A stretch of DNA of 64,000 nt from assembly GCF_017875315.1 (NCBI RefSeq), contig NZ_JAGGMM010000003.1:554851-618850 (forward strand), read 5' to 3'. This document shows, one piece after another, positions 9,457 through 18,918 of this stretch. Every line of letters begins with the position of its first letter. Position 1 is the stretch's first letter. Position numbers and translations under genes: made by a program. The notes under the pieces are model-generated. The model was not told where the DNA came from, did no database searches, and saw only the letters and a program-made list of their open reading frames with translations. Source of the DNA: Methanomicrobium sp. W14 (GTDB taxonomy: Archaea; Halobacteriota; Methanomicrobia; Methanomicrobiales; Methanomicrobiaceae).

Positions 9457-11085
9457 ATGTACAGGCCCGAATTAAATCCCGGAGAGCAGATTATGATGTC
9501 ATCCCCGGGTGTAATTGTAAAAGACGTATCATTTGACGCTTTTCTCACAAATAAGCGCATAATTTTTGCAAAAAAATCAGATGATATCTACGAGAGAAAA
9601 GAGCTGGTATTTCCTCTTAATCTTGTAAAAAAATATGAGCCGCTGGCAGACCCGTCAGGAACCCCCACAATAGAGTTTTCAATACAAAAACCAAACGGAG
9701 GGCTTGGAGAACTTATCCTTAAATTCGCCCAGACAAATGACTACCGGTACTCAGAAAGAGACGAATGGGTAGACAAACTGAGAAGAGCGGTTCCTGCATC
9801 TCCTGATACACAGTTTCAGGGCCGGCAGGACTTTCAGAACCAGAGAAAGGAAAACATACCACCATACGGCGCCCCGCCCGGAAACATTCCCGGAGCGGAC
9901 AGGGGGTTTTCAAACCCGCCGCAACACCGGCCCGGCTTTGAAAACCAAAACCAGTATAATAACCGCGGTGAAATGCCGCCGCGCAGGGAGCCTTATTCAC
10001 CCCCCGCAATGAACAGACAACCTGTCGAAAGCGACAGAGACCCTTACGGAAGAAATTCAGGCTACAATGAGCGTGAAAGATACGGGAATATGCCGCCGCG
10101 CGGGGAGAGGATGCCGCCTTTGGCGCATGGAGAAAAAAGCCCGAAAAAACCTGTTTTCTGCCGTTACTGTGGCTCGTCAATTCCTGAAGGTTCATTATTC
10201 TGCCCTTCATGCGGACAAAAATCAGAAAGTATGCAGGCTGCCCCTCAATCAGGACCGTCTTTTCCGCCGGCTGAAGACCCGTATAACCGCAGGGAGCCGG
10301 TAAGACCCCCGCGAAGAATGCCGGAAAATACATCCCGCAGGGATTACTCCGGGGGACCCAGCCTTGCAGATGACCCGGAATTCAGGGGCAAAGGACGCAG
10401 CAGCCGCCCGCAAATGCCCCCGGACCCATACGGTCCGTCTTCAAAGAAAGCCCGTAAAGAGCAGCAGAAAGCCTACAGGGATTCTGAAAAACAAAGGATG
10501 AAGGAAGCTAAATTCGCCGAAAAAGAGCGTAAAAAAGCTATGAAGCACGGGGGAAGAGGATATGATTCATACGGTTACAGGGAAAGCAGAATGCCCGAAG
10601 GTCTCCCGAAAATTATCGGTGCCGTCGTTGCAGTTGTCGTAATCCTCGCGGTTGTATTCTATGCCTTCAACAGCGGAATTATAGGAGGTTCAGGGCCAGT
10701 TAATCCAGGTAAAACAACACCATCCTCAGGTGACTCATCGTCTCCAGGCTCATATTCCCCGATAAACACAGGCGATCTTAATGTGTCAAAAAGCTTCGGC
10801 TCATGGAACATTCAAGTACTGCATGACGGGGGATGGAAAGGAAGCTATTCCGTAAACGGTGTTACAACGACAATTACAGACGAAGACGGAGATTCCACAA
10901 TATACGGATACAAGCAGATAACGATAGACAATCCTTCAGGAACAATTGAGGTAACGGCGTCCAAGACTGTGCCCGGTGACACAAATGAGCTTCTGGTTGA
11001 TATTATAGACCCAAAAGGCCACTACGCTGCATCAGAGCGTACAAATGACGACTACGGAACTGTGACCGCATCTGCAACGGTTTAA
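9457..11085 (+). CDS. Membrane-anchored protein with PH-like domain and zinc ribbon
   Basis: 542 residues with clear modular layout. Residues 1-115 form a PH-like domain (FLTNKRIIF, ELVFPLNLVKKYEP). A long proline-, arginine- and asparagine-rich disordered linker follows, containing a zinc ribbon near 228-250 (FCRYCGSSIP, LFCPSCGQKS), then a basic, alanine- and lysine-rich stretch. One membrane helix (IIGAVVAVVVILAVVFYAF) lies near residue 390-410, and the C-terminus is an extracytoplasmic beta-rich domain with serine- and glycine-rich lead. The N-terminal domain is clearly related to that of the gene at 13289-14983. Function is unknown. A scaffolding or sensing role at the membrane is plausible inference. 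Confidence 0.7.
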   Translation: MYRPELNPGEQIMMSSPGVIVKDVSFDAFLTNKRIIFAKKSDDIYERKELVFPLNLVKKYEPLADPSGTPTIEFSIQKPNGGLGELILKFAQTNDYRYSERDEWVDKLRRAVPASPDTQFQGRQDFQNQRKENIPPYGAPPGNIPGADRGFSNPPQHRPGFENQNQYNNRGEMPPRREPYSPPAMNRQPVESDRDPYGRNSGYNERERYGNMPPRGERMPPLAHGEKSPKKPVFCRYCGSSIPEGSLFCPSCGQKSESMQAAPQSGPSFPPAEDPYNRREPVRPPRRMPENTSRRDYSGGPSLADDPEFRGKGRSSRPQMPPDPYGPSSKKARKEQQKAYRDSEKQRMKEAKFAEKERKKAMKHGGRGYDSYGYRESRMPEGLPKIIGAVVAVVVILAVVFYAFNSGIIGGSGPVNPGKTTPSSGDSSSPGSYSPINTGDLNVSKSFGSWNIQVLHDGGWKGSYSVNGVTTTITDEDGDSTIYGYKQITIDNPSGTIEVTASKTVPGDTNELLVDIIDPKGHYAASERTNDDYGTVTASATV

Positions 11086-11167
11086 TAAGTTTATTTCCGG
11101 TTAAACACAAACAATCATTTTTTTCATATCCTGCACAAATTAACTAAAGATACGGAGTCTCTGAAAT

Positions 11168-11920
11168 ATGTATAAAATAGTTCTCCTCCGCCACGGTGAG
11201 AGCGAGTGGAACAAAGAAAACCGTTTTACAGGGTGGACTGACGTTGATCTGTCTGAAAAAGGCCTTGAGGAGGCTCATCTGGCAGGAAAACTCCTAAAAG
11301 ATGATGGCTATGCTTTTGATCTGGCTTATACATCAGTCTTAAAAAGAGCAATCAGGACACTCTGGACTACTCTTGACGAAATGGACCTGATGTGGATTCC
11401 CGTGATAAGGTCGTGGAGACTGAACGAACGACATTACGGAGCTTTACAGGGACTGAACAAGGCTGAAACAGCTGCAAAATACGGGGATGAGCAGGTCTTC
11501 ACCTGGCGCAGGAGCTATAAAACCGCTCCGCCGGAATTATCACCTGATGACCCGAGAAACCCTGAAAACGACAGGCGCTACGATGGTCTTTCACCAGGCG
11601 AAAAACCTCTTACCGAGTGCCTGAAGGACACTGTCGCAAGGGTTCTTCCGTACTGGACCGGTGAAATATCACCTGCCGTTAAATCCGGCAGAAGAGTCCT
11701 GATTGCTGCCCACGGGAACAGTATACGTGCAATTGTGAAAATCCTCGACGAAGTCTCTGACGATGAAATTGCAAACGTGAACATCCCTACGGCAGTGCCC
11801 CTTGTGTACGAGCTTGACGACGACTTAAAGCCCGTCCGCCATTATTACCTCGGAGACCAGGAAAAAATAAATGCGGCGATTAAAGCCGTATCAAACCAGG
11901 GCAGGACCAAAAAGGATTAA
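11168..11920 (+). CDS. gpmA: 2,3-bisphosphoglycerate-dependent phosphoglycerate mutase
   Basis: 250 residues, the same length as the bacterial dPGM enzymes. It interconverts 3- and 2-phosphoglycerate in glycolysis and gluconeogenesis. The phosphohistidine motif is [10 protein letters not shown] (His9), followed by the typical [13 protein letters not shown]. The second catalytic histidine is in [12 protein letters not shown], and [12 protein letters not shown] is conserved. It is cytoplasmic and stands alone between two surface-protein genes. Many archaea use the cofactor-independent enzyme instead, so a bacterial origin is likely. Confidence 0.93.
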   Translation: MYKIVLLRHGESEWNKENRFTGWTDVDLSEKGLEEAHLAGKLLKDDGYAFDLAYTSVLKRAIRTLWTTLDEMDLMWIPVIRSWRLNERHYGALQGLNKAETAAKYGDEQVFTWRRSYKTAPPELSPDDPRNPENDRRYDGLSPGEKPLTECLKDTVARVLPYWTGEISPAVKSGRRVLIAAHGNSIRAIVKILDEVSDDEIANVNIPTAVPLVYELDDDLKPVRHYYLGDQEKINAAIKAVSNQGRTKKD

Positions 11921-11976
11921 ATATAAATTACACGCTTTTTTAGCCCTTTCAGAAAACTGAAAGAAATAAAAAGAAT

Positions 11977-13287
11977 TTAAAGATGCGTCACCAGAAACAG
12001 GTACTCCCTGAAAAAGTTGTAAAGTTTTTCAAACTCGTTTCTGACAATACCTGCCCCGGGAATATCAGGTATTTTAAAATTGTTAAAATCAAAAGTCTGT
12101 TCAACTGTTTCCGTCGAATTTATAGAAGCATTAATGGAAGATGAACCATTATCCTTTTCAGAACCGCTTACAGGAGAACTCTTTAAAGCCTCTATATACC
12201 CGTATTTTTTCTTTATTTCAGAACCGTCGGGCCCTGACACCGTAAGAGTCACATCATAAATCCCCGCATTATGGTAGATATGAACAGGGTTTTCGTCGAC
12301 GCTGTTATGCCCGTCACCAAAGTCCCAGTAATACGAGGTGATATTTCCGACCGAGTCACTCGTAAACTGTACACTTAAAGACTCTGGGCCCGATGTTTTG
12401 TCTGCATAAAAAGATGCCTCAAGCTTTTTTACATATATAACCATCTTATCTGAAGACTCTCTTTCGTTTCCTTTAACCGTAAGAACAACGGTGTAATTGC
12501 CGGTTTTTTCAAAGATATGCTCCGGGTTCATGACATTTGATACAGTAGTGCCGTCACCGAAATCCCATGTCCTTTCCGTGATGTTTCCGGCAGGAACAGT
12601 TGAAAGGTCGGTAAATTTTACGGTCAAAGGAGCCTTGCCTGAACTGACATCTGACCTGAATGAAACTACAGGACCGGGTTTTTTTACAACTATGTCAATC
12701 GATTTTTTTGAAGTCTCACCAACCCCCCTTGAAACCGTCAGGACAACAGAATACGTGCCCTCAAGGTCAAAAGTATGCACCACAGGTGATATTGCCGGTT
12801 TATCGCTTTGATCATCAAAATCCCACCCAACAATTGCATGTCTTCCATGGGTCATATCGGTAAATTCAACAGTAAGGGGAGAATTTCCGGAAGTAACGTT
12901 CGCAAGAAATGCGGCCGAGAGAGATGGCTCACTCAGAGTAATCTTTCTTGATGTTTCAACCTTAATTCCGCCGGAATCAGAGTCTGTCGTCACATCAAGG
13001 GCAATCATGTATTCGATGGGGTCACTCATGTCAAACGGAAGAGTGTCCGTTGAATAGATATGGCTTACAGTTCTCCCGTGACCGAGAGCACTGCCGTCGC
13101 CAAAATTCCATACCCACCGGGAGTCTTCAGATGCAGTGGCGCCTGAAATTGAGCCTGTAAACGTGACATTAAGGTAATCGTCAGTATTCATGCCCCCCTG
13201 GGAAATATCAAAAGATACGTCAGCTGCCGATGCAATTGCGCAAAATAAACAAATAAGAATAAAAACGGTTAAAAAACCGGTTCTCAC
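11977..13287 (-). CDS. Secreted PKD-domain surface protein
   Basis: 436 residues starting at GTG 13285-13287. It has a clear signal peptide (residues 1-21, hydrophobic FLTVFILICLFCAIASA). Four PKD-type beta-sandwich repeats follow, marked by WNFGDGSALG, WDFDDQSDKP, WDFGDGTTVS and WDFGDGHNSV at roughly 90-residue spacing. The C-terminal 70 residues are serine- and asparagine-rich, then form a hydrophobic-aromatic tail without an obvious anchor. The start lies next to the stop of the upstream membrane-protein gene (13289-14983), so the two are an operon. PKD proteins in methanogens are usually cell-envelope or adhesion proteins. Confidence 0.85.
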   Translation of the reverse strand: MRTGFLTVFILICLFCAIASAADVSFDISQGGMNTDDYLNVTFTGSISGATASEDSRWVWNFGDGSALGHGRTVSHIYSTDTLPFDMSDPIEYMIALDVTTDSDSGGIKVETSRKITLSEPSLSAAFLANVTSGNSPLTVEFTDMTHGRHAIVGWDFDDQSDKPAISPVVHTFDLEGTYSVVLTVSRGVGETSKKSIDIVVKKPGPVVSFRSDVSSGKAPLTVKFTDLSTVPAGNITERTWDFGDGTTVSNVMNPEHIFEKTGNYTVVLTVKGNERESSDKMVIYVKKLEASFYADKTSGPESLSVQFTSDSVGNITSYYWDFGDGHNSVDENPVHIYHNAGIYDVTLTVSGPDGSEIKKKYGYIEALKSSPVSGSEKDNGSSSINASINSTETVEQTFDFNNFKIPDIPGAGIVRNEFEKLYNFFREYLFLVTHL

Positions 13288-13288
13288 C

Positions 13289-14983
13289 TTATGCTCCTCC
13301 GAATATCGAAAAACTGCTTTCTCCTGAGATTATAAAGAAATAAAACAGCAGAAGGGCAACAAATGCCGGTATAAGAGCCGATACGAGGGCCTGTCCCCCG
13401 GAAAGGCTGTAAGTTTCCCTAAGGCCTATGACCTGAAGAATAAATCCCCAGAAGGGTATTATAAAAATCCCTGCAAGAGGAATAATTCCGGCTACAAATG
13501 CAGTCGCTGAATACAAAGAAATCCTCACCCCGTCATTCAGCTCGCTCCTGTAGCCTATGATAACCACACTCAGGTGGAGAAGTATACCGTATATAACGGT
13601 AAACAAAGCTATAAGCACTGCAATCTCGACAACAAAGACCAGCGCATTTCCAAGATTTGAAAAGGTGCTTAAAACCGGGTATGTCGCAGAATCAAGAGAG
13701 CTTGCGTACCAGTTCAGAAAAACGGCGTTTCCTATCACGAATATAAGGACTGAAATTATGAATGTGGGCACGGCGTCGACAGCATCCTGACCCCTTGTTC
13801 CCTGGAAAGCATCTGCCGGGGATTTGATGAACCCGATAAGCCTTCCAAGAGTAGAATTTTCATCAAAAGCGGGCCCTCCTCTTCTGCCGCCGAACATATC
13901 ATCTCCCGCCGGTTTTCTTCTTTTTGGAGCTTTTCTGACTTTTTTCACCCCGCTGCGCGGATGTTTCCTCCCTGAATCAGGACTCCTGTCAAAATCTCCG
14001 TAACCCTCATCATATCCGCTGCCGTATGATTCTGAGTCTATAATGCCTCCTGAACGCCCCCCAACACTTCCGGAATATACGTCAGAGGGAGGTCTTGCGG
14101 AATACTGGTCAGAATTATTGTACTGGGGAGTGCTGTCGGCTTCAGTCGGCCTGTAAAGTTCGCCTACACTTCCTGTTGCAATTACGTCCTGTATGGCCCT
14201 GACCCAGACCTCACGCTCTCCCCAGCGGTTCTTGTCATACCACTGGGAAAACCTAAGAACCATCCTGCGGATATTCCCGTTCTGGATTTCGACCATAAGG
14301 GCGACTGCAGGTTCTCCCTGCTCGGAAGTCTCGCTTTCTGCACTTCTCACAGAGCCAAGAGGTATTGAAGAAGGCTTGTTGGGCCTGTTTGGATCGGTCA
14401 GCGTTATCTTGTCATTTGAAAGGGATGCAGTATATTCCTGCGATTTTACGACAACATTCTGGGCCGTAAGAATAACTCCGCCGTGAAATTCCTGCTGCGG
14501 ATGCCCGCCGCAGCCGTAAGGCGGCTGGGGGGACTGACCCTGAAAGTCTCCCGGATACTGACTGTTACAGTTCATATCCTGATATTCGGGAAAAGAAGAC
14601 CCCGGCGCAGGTGCGCTTTTTACAGTCATCTGGGACTCGGAGACAACACCCTCCATGACTTTTTTGAGCTGGTCCCTTTCTTTGTCCCTCACACCCGAAA
14701 AGTCCTGGGTAAAAGAAAGAACCATCTTTTTTACCGAACCGTCAGGTGCACTCAGAGAAAGCTTTAAAGTAGGGTCATCCGAAAAATTCTTCCCCGGGCT
14801 TATTTTCCTTATGACCTGAAGCGGAACTATAACAGGAGGTCTCGTCCTGTTATTGTCCTCCGAGAGGATAAGCCTCCGGTTAGTCAGAAACAGTCTGAAT
14901 TCTATCGATTTTACTTCTATATTCGGTATTTCGGCGAGAATTCCTTCATCACCGGCCAAGTCCGGAAAATTCGTTCTGATCAC
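13289..14983 (-). CDS. Membrane protein with two PH-like domains and a Yip1-type membrane domain
   Basis: 564 residues. There are two PH-like domains in tandem: residues 10-115 (FLTNRRLILSEDN, PLQVIRKISP) and 165-270 (ASLSNDKITLTDP, PLGSVRSAES). A charged, low-complexity linker with a basic patch (GVKKVRKAPKRRKP) follows. From about 380 there is a Yip1-like domain introduced by IGFIKSPADAFQG with five hydrophobic helices. The first domain resembles the N-terminus of the 9457-11085 protein. The gene is immediately upstream of the PKD gene, in one operon. The role is unknown; a membrane-organising function is inference. Confidence 0.7.
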   Translation of the reverse strand: MIRTNFPDLAGDEGILAEIPNIEVKSIEFRLFLTNRRLILSEDNNRTRPPVIVPLQVIRKISPGKNFSDDPTLKLSLSAPDGSVKKMVLSFTQDFSGVRDKERDQLKKVMEGVVSESQMTVKSAPAPGSSFPEYQDMNCNSQYPGDFQGQSPQPPYGCGGHPQQEFHGGVILTAQNVVVKSQEYTASLSNDKITLTDPNRPNKPSSIPLGSVRSAESETSEQGEPAVALMVEIQNGNIRRMVLRFSQWYDKNRWGEREVWVRAIQDVIATGSVGELYRPTEADSTPQYNNSDQYSARPPSDVYSGSVGGRSGGIIDSESYGSGYDEGYGDFDRSPDSGRKHPRSGVKKVRKAPKRRKPAGDDMFGGRRGGPAFDENSTLGRLIGFIKSPADAFQGTRGQDAVDAVPTFIISVLIFVIGNAVFLNWYASSLDSATYPVLSTFSNLGNALVFVVEIAVLIALFTVIYGILLHLSVVIIGYRSELNDGVRISLYSATAFVAGIIPLAGIFIIPFWGFILQVIGLRETYSLSGGQALVSALIPAFVALLLFYFFIISGESSFSIFGGA

Positions 14984-15441
14984 CTTTCTGATTAAATGAA
15001 AAAAGACGCAGGAGAGACAAATCCCCTTTATACCCTCACCTGATCAATTTTCAACACGATTCACATGAATTTATTCTGCAGTATACCGGAAGGCGCACAC
15101 TGCCTCCGGTTATTTTTTTCTGGTGTATTCTGCTGTCTTTTTAAAGCATCATTGCCTGCAGTTATTATATCTATAACCCTTTTTTAGTGTTCTTCCCCGA
15201 TGCAGGCCTTTTATCCGTTACTTCATTTAGGACATTTAATTATTTGAACCTATGAATACAAATTATTTGCCGTCTTAAGTATAAAAAAATCCCTGGACTT
15301 ATCTGAAAAAAGTAAACAAAACGCGGTCGGTATAATCCGCTGTTATAAGGGGAGAGCAAAACCCATATAAAATAAATTTTTACAGACTTACCTGATTTTT
15401 CCCGAAGAATATATCTGTTGAAAAAAAAATTATGATCAGTT
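14984..15441. promoter_or_regulatory. Divergent intergenic region before the PEGA gene
   Basis: About 460 bases with no gene. CATATAAAATAAATTT near 15363-15378 is a good TATA candidate for the PEGA gene at 15442. TTTTTTAGTGTTC at 15182-15194 matches the sequence at 7764-7776. Nothing else is recognisable. Confidence 0.35.
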
Positions 15442-16785
15442 ATGGAGCTTAATGCATACAGAATAATTCTGACCGCTGTCTTCATGTGCGCACTGGCATT
15501 CCCGGCCTGCGCAGTCGGCGGCGATATGGGATGGTACAACATCCACTGCAACGTGGACGGTGCAAGCGTCTACTTTGACGGCAATTACATGGGTGAAATT
15601 TCGGGCAACGTGCTCTCAGTAGGCGTCTATACGACAGCAACCCCGTATTCCAAGGTATCTGTACAGAAATCCGGGTATTATACTGCCTCAACTTCGCTTC
15701 CGGGTACGCCTGCCGCCGGTGAATCGGCCGACGTCTATGTTACTTTAAACAAAATGGCAACAGCTACACCGACAGAGTCAGGAACAGGCGGCCTTTATAT
15801 CTCCACGTCACCTTCGGGAGCAAGCATCTTTTTGAACAACGTTTACCAGGGACTGTCGCCCCTGACGATTTCGGGACTGAAATCAGGAACAACCTATTCG
15901 GTTGAAGCAGAAAAGGACGGATATGACAGTTCAAGCCAGAACGTATACATCAGCGGGGGCTATACTCAGAGTGTCTATTTAAGCCTGGAGACACCGGGCT
16001 CAATATCGGTTACGTCCAACCCGAGTGGCGCGTACGTTGCAATGAACGGGAATATAGTCGGAAAAACCCCCTATGTAATTACCGGACTTTCATCGGGGGA
16101 TCACGAGATAGAGGTCTCAAAGAACGGGTATTACAATTACAAGAAGACAGTCAATGTCGTTCAGGGAACACAGATTTCGGTATATGCGGTTTTGGACCCG
16201 ATATTGGCAAACAACGAGATACTCGTCAAATCAAACCCTTCCGGAGCCAAAATCTACCTTGACGGTGTATACGTAGGGGAGACCATGGACAAAGTCTACT
16301 ACCCGGTGGAAAACGTTGCAGACGGAAGTCACAAAATAACGCTGACGCTTGAAGGCTACTCGGACTATACGACGTCGGTTGTAATGTCAGGAACATCGGT
16401 AAAGGTATATGCAGAAATGTCAGCAGGCTCTTCATCAGGGACGGGGCTTCTTTCAGTCTCCTCAAACCCTTCCGGAGCTATGATCTACCTTGACGACGGC
16501 TACCAGGGAGTAACGACTCCCTATACGCTTTCAGGAATCTCTCCCGGAGAACACACTGTTATGCTCCGCCTTTCAGGGTACCAGGATACATACTCGAAGA
16601 TAACGGTATACGCAGGACAGACCTCGACACTTAAAATGGGACTTTCGTCATCCTCACAGGCAACAACAACAAAGACTGGAGAACAGACTCCTGTCCAGAC
16701 GCAGTCATCCCCCCTTCCTTTAACGGTTGCGACGGCAGGAGTCTTTGGGGGCATTGCACTTTACATGATGAAAAAAAAGGAATAA
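15442..16785 (+). CDS. PEGA-repeat surface protein
   Basis: 447 residues with a signal peptide (about residues 1-25). Five tandem PEGA-type beta domains follow, of about 70-80 residues each. Four carry the core SNPSGA or SPSGA plus a DG-Y-G turn, as in VTSNPSGAYVAMNG and VSSNPSGAMIYLDD; the first is divergent (CNVDGASVYFDG). A threonine- and glutamine-rich linker leads to one C-terminal membrane helix (PLTVATAGVFGGIALYMM) and a lysine tail. It is anchored in the cytoplasmic membrane facing outside. PEGA proteins are associated with the S-layer in methanogens; no enzymatic function is expected. Confidence 0.85.
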   Translation: MELNAYRIILTAVFMCALAFPACAVGGDMGWYNIHCNVDGASVYFDGNYMGEISGNVLSVGVYTTATPYSKVSVQKSGYYTASTSLPGTPAAGESADVYVTLNKMATATPTESGTGGLYISTSPSGASIFLNNVYQGLSPLTISGLKSGTTYSVEAEKDGYDSSSQNVYISGGYTQSVYLSLETPGSISVTSNPSGAYVAMNGNIVGKTPYVITGLSSGDHEIEVSKNGYYNYKKTVNVVQGTQISVYAVLDPILANNEILVKSNPSGAKIYLDGVYVGETMDKVYYPVENVADGSHKITLTLEGYSDYTTSVVMSGTSVKVYAEMSAGSSSGTGLLSVSSNPSGAMIYLDDGYQGVTTPYTLSGISPGEHTVMLRLSGYQDTYSKITVYAGQTSTLKMGLSSSSQATTTKTGEQTPVQTQSSPLPLTVATAGVFGGIALYMMKKKE

Positions 16786-16892
16786 ACCTTTTTTAATCTC
16801 ATGCTTTTTTTGGATATTTTGGATATTAACTGTCAAAAAAGAAGATTTTTGGAAAGGAATTAATTAAAAATTACCAAAAAAAGTCAAATTTT

Positions 16893-18620
16893 TTATTCAG
16901 AAAACATCGTCTGCGGAACCGAGATCTCAAATTTTGCCCCTTTCATATATTCACCGGTTTCTGTTATTTCAAGGCCCGTTATCGACAGTATCTCTTTTAT
17001 CAGAAACAGCCCGAGCCCGGTATTCTTACCATAACCCTGCCTGAATATAGCCTGTTTTTCATCATTACTTATCCCGACACCGTCGTCCTCGCATACAAGC
17101 TTAATCCCATGAGGGGTCTTTTCATAGTAAAATACAATTTTCGTCTCTTTTTGGCCGTACTTCAGGGAGTTGTCTATAAGATTGTAGAATACCTTCTCCA
17201 TAAGGGGATCGGCAAATATTTTAAGAGTTTTGCACCTGTCCTCGACCATGATTCCTTTCATATCCAGGCCCTGCACGGCTTTTCCTATAAGCTCCCCCAC
17301 ACCCTGCCATACAGGAGACTTTACGCCGACGTCCTGGTAGTCTCTCGTAAAAACAATCTGGCTGTAGATGGTATCCGCCGCCACCTTCTGCTTTTCAAGA
17401 AATGTCTTCAGGCTTTCATCTGTGCAGCCGTCAAGCGATAGCTCAAGGTATCCCTGGAGAACGGTCATCTGGTTGAGTATATCATGCCTTGTGATGCTGT
17501 TCAAAAGGTTTATCTTCTTGTTTGCTTCAATCAGACTCTTTTCAACAATCTTCTGGTCAGTCACATTGGTGGAGACTATTGTCACCGCCTGCACTTTGCC
17601 TGCATGTATGTCCTTTACAGGACAAAACCTTCTGGTGAAATAACAGCCGTTGCATGAATACTCGTCCTTTATTATTTCCCCTGACTCAAAGACTGAATTT
17701 ATGATTCTTGAAAATTCCCTGTTTTTCCCTTCAGGGTGAAAGTCGGAATAATTTTTCCCCAAAAAGGCATTCTCACTACATATGCCAAGCCTTTTCATAT
17801 GCCCGGGGTTTATGGAGATGTAACGGCAGTCCCTGTCCACTATATATATAGAATTCTCCTCCTCGCCGTCATCATTTCCGCTCTCTGTAATTTCCGTTGA
17901 GACCACGTTAAAGGCGATGGTCTCACCGTTGTCAATGCTTTTTACCGGGTTTATCTGCCTTCTGTACTTTCTGCCACACTTCTCATAAACCTCTTCCCGC
18001 TCCTCTCCGGTTAAAAGGACGTCTGATATCTCCTTTTCGAAATGAGACGTCTCTTCAGGTGAGTGAAAATCAGAATATCTGCGGTCCTTATAAATTTCTC
18101 CCGCTTTGCCAAGCCTCTCCAGGTGCTTGCGGTTCATAAAAAGATAACGGCCCCTCCGGTCAACAAGATATATAGAATCGTCCATAGACTCTATCAGAGA
18201 CTTGTACTTCGTGTTTTCAGGGCACTCTGCATTCTTTTCCTTTCTGTGCCTTGCCGCAATTGTGATTATCTCGTCAAGCTTTCTTATCTGCTCAGGAAAA
18301 TTTTTGTTTTTTATCAGAAAATAGTCTACACCTTCGTTTACTGCGTCAACGGCCGCTTTACTGCTGCACATGCCGCTAAAAAGTATAAAAGGAGTCTCTT
18401 TTCCGAAACTCCTTATCTTTTTCAAAAATTCAGTCCCTGTCATATCGGGCATGCTATAATCGGAGACTATAGCGTCAAAATCTGAGTTTAAAGCCATTTT
18501 AAGGGCTTCATCGCAGGAACTGCAACATTCTATCTTTATATCCCCCTTTCCCCTGCCGACAATACCCTCGAAAATTTCGAGAACAAGGGGTTCATCATCC
18601 ACTACAAGAACTGATTTCAA
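16893..18620 (-). CDS. Hybrid sensor kinase: receiver, two PAS domains, histidine kinase
   Basis: 575 residues, cytoplasmic, without membrane helices. Residues 1-122 form a response-regulator receiver with phosphoacceptor Asp54 (VSDYSMPDM) and acidic pocket DDE at 8-10. Two PAS domains follow at about 140-245 and 255-360. The kinase has phosphoacceptor His379 (ITRHDILNQM), then an ATPase domain with N box NLIDNSLKYG and G boxes DDGVGIS and GLGLFLIKEIL. The receiver-first arrangement suggests the kinase is itself controlled by an upstream phosphorelay. No partner regulator is adjacent. A TTATATATATG TATA box on the minus strand lies near 18702-18712. Confidence 0.88.
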   Translation of the reverse strand: MKSVLVVDDEPLVLEIFEGIVGRGKGDIKIECCSSCDEALKMALNSDFDAIVSDYSMPDMTGTEFLKKIRSFGKETPFILFSGMCSSKAAVDAVNEGVDYFLIKNKNFPEQIRKLDEIITIAARHRKEKNAECPENTKYKSLIESMDDSIYLVDRRGRYLFMNRKHLERLGKAGEIYKDRRYSDFHSPEETSHFEKEISDVLLTGEEREEVYEKCGRKYRRQINPVKSIDNGETIAFNVVSTEITESGNDDGEEENSIYIVDRDCRYISINPGHMKRLGICSENAFLGKNYSDFHPEGKNREFSRIINSVFESGEIIKDEYSCNGCYFTRRFCPVKDIHAGKVQAVTIVSTNVTDQKIVEKSLIEANKKINLLNSITRHDILNQMTVLQGYLELSLDGCTDESLKTFLEKQKVAADTIYSQIVFTRDYQDVGVKSPVWQGVGELIGKAVQGLDMKGIMVEDRCKTLKIFADPLMEKVFYNLIDNSLKYGQKETKIVFYYEKTPHGIKLVCEDDGVGISNDEKQAIFRQGYGKNTGLGLFLIKEILSITGLEITETGEYMKGAKFEISVPQTMFSE

Positions 18621-18918
18621 TCTTCAAATCCACCTGACCGCACGTACATTCAACTACTGAACAAAATCCCATTTCCGTAGTAGTTTCCAGTTTGTAAAAA
18701 ATCATATATATAATTGAATGGTGGTATCAATTGTACAAAAAAATAAAGTGACAAATTATATTTTTAATAAAAGAGCAGTTCTAAAAAGCCGGATAACCCG
18801 AATTTTCAGCTGTACCCAGTATTTGCACCAGAATAAAATATTCCGATACGAAAAAAGACAAGGATTTTAAAAAACAAATGGCCGGATAATAAGTCCGGTA
18901 TTTTAAAGGTAATTTGAA
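18621..18918. promoter_or_regulatory. Intergenic region between the kinase and the second DUF2115 gene
   Basis: About 300 AT-rich bases. It includes the minus-strand TATA box for the kinase near 18702-18712. The remainder lies downstream of the 18919 gene and shows no conserved element that I can name. Confidence 0.4.
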
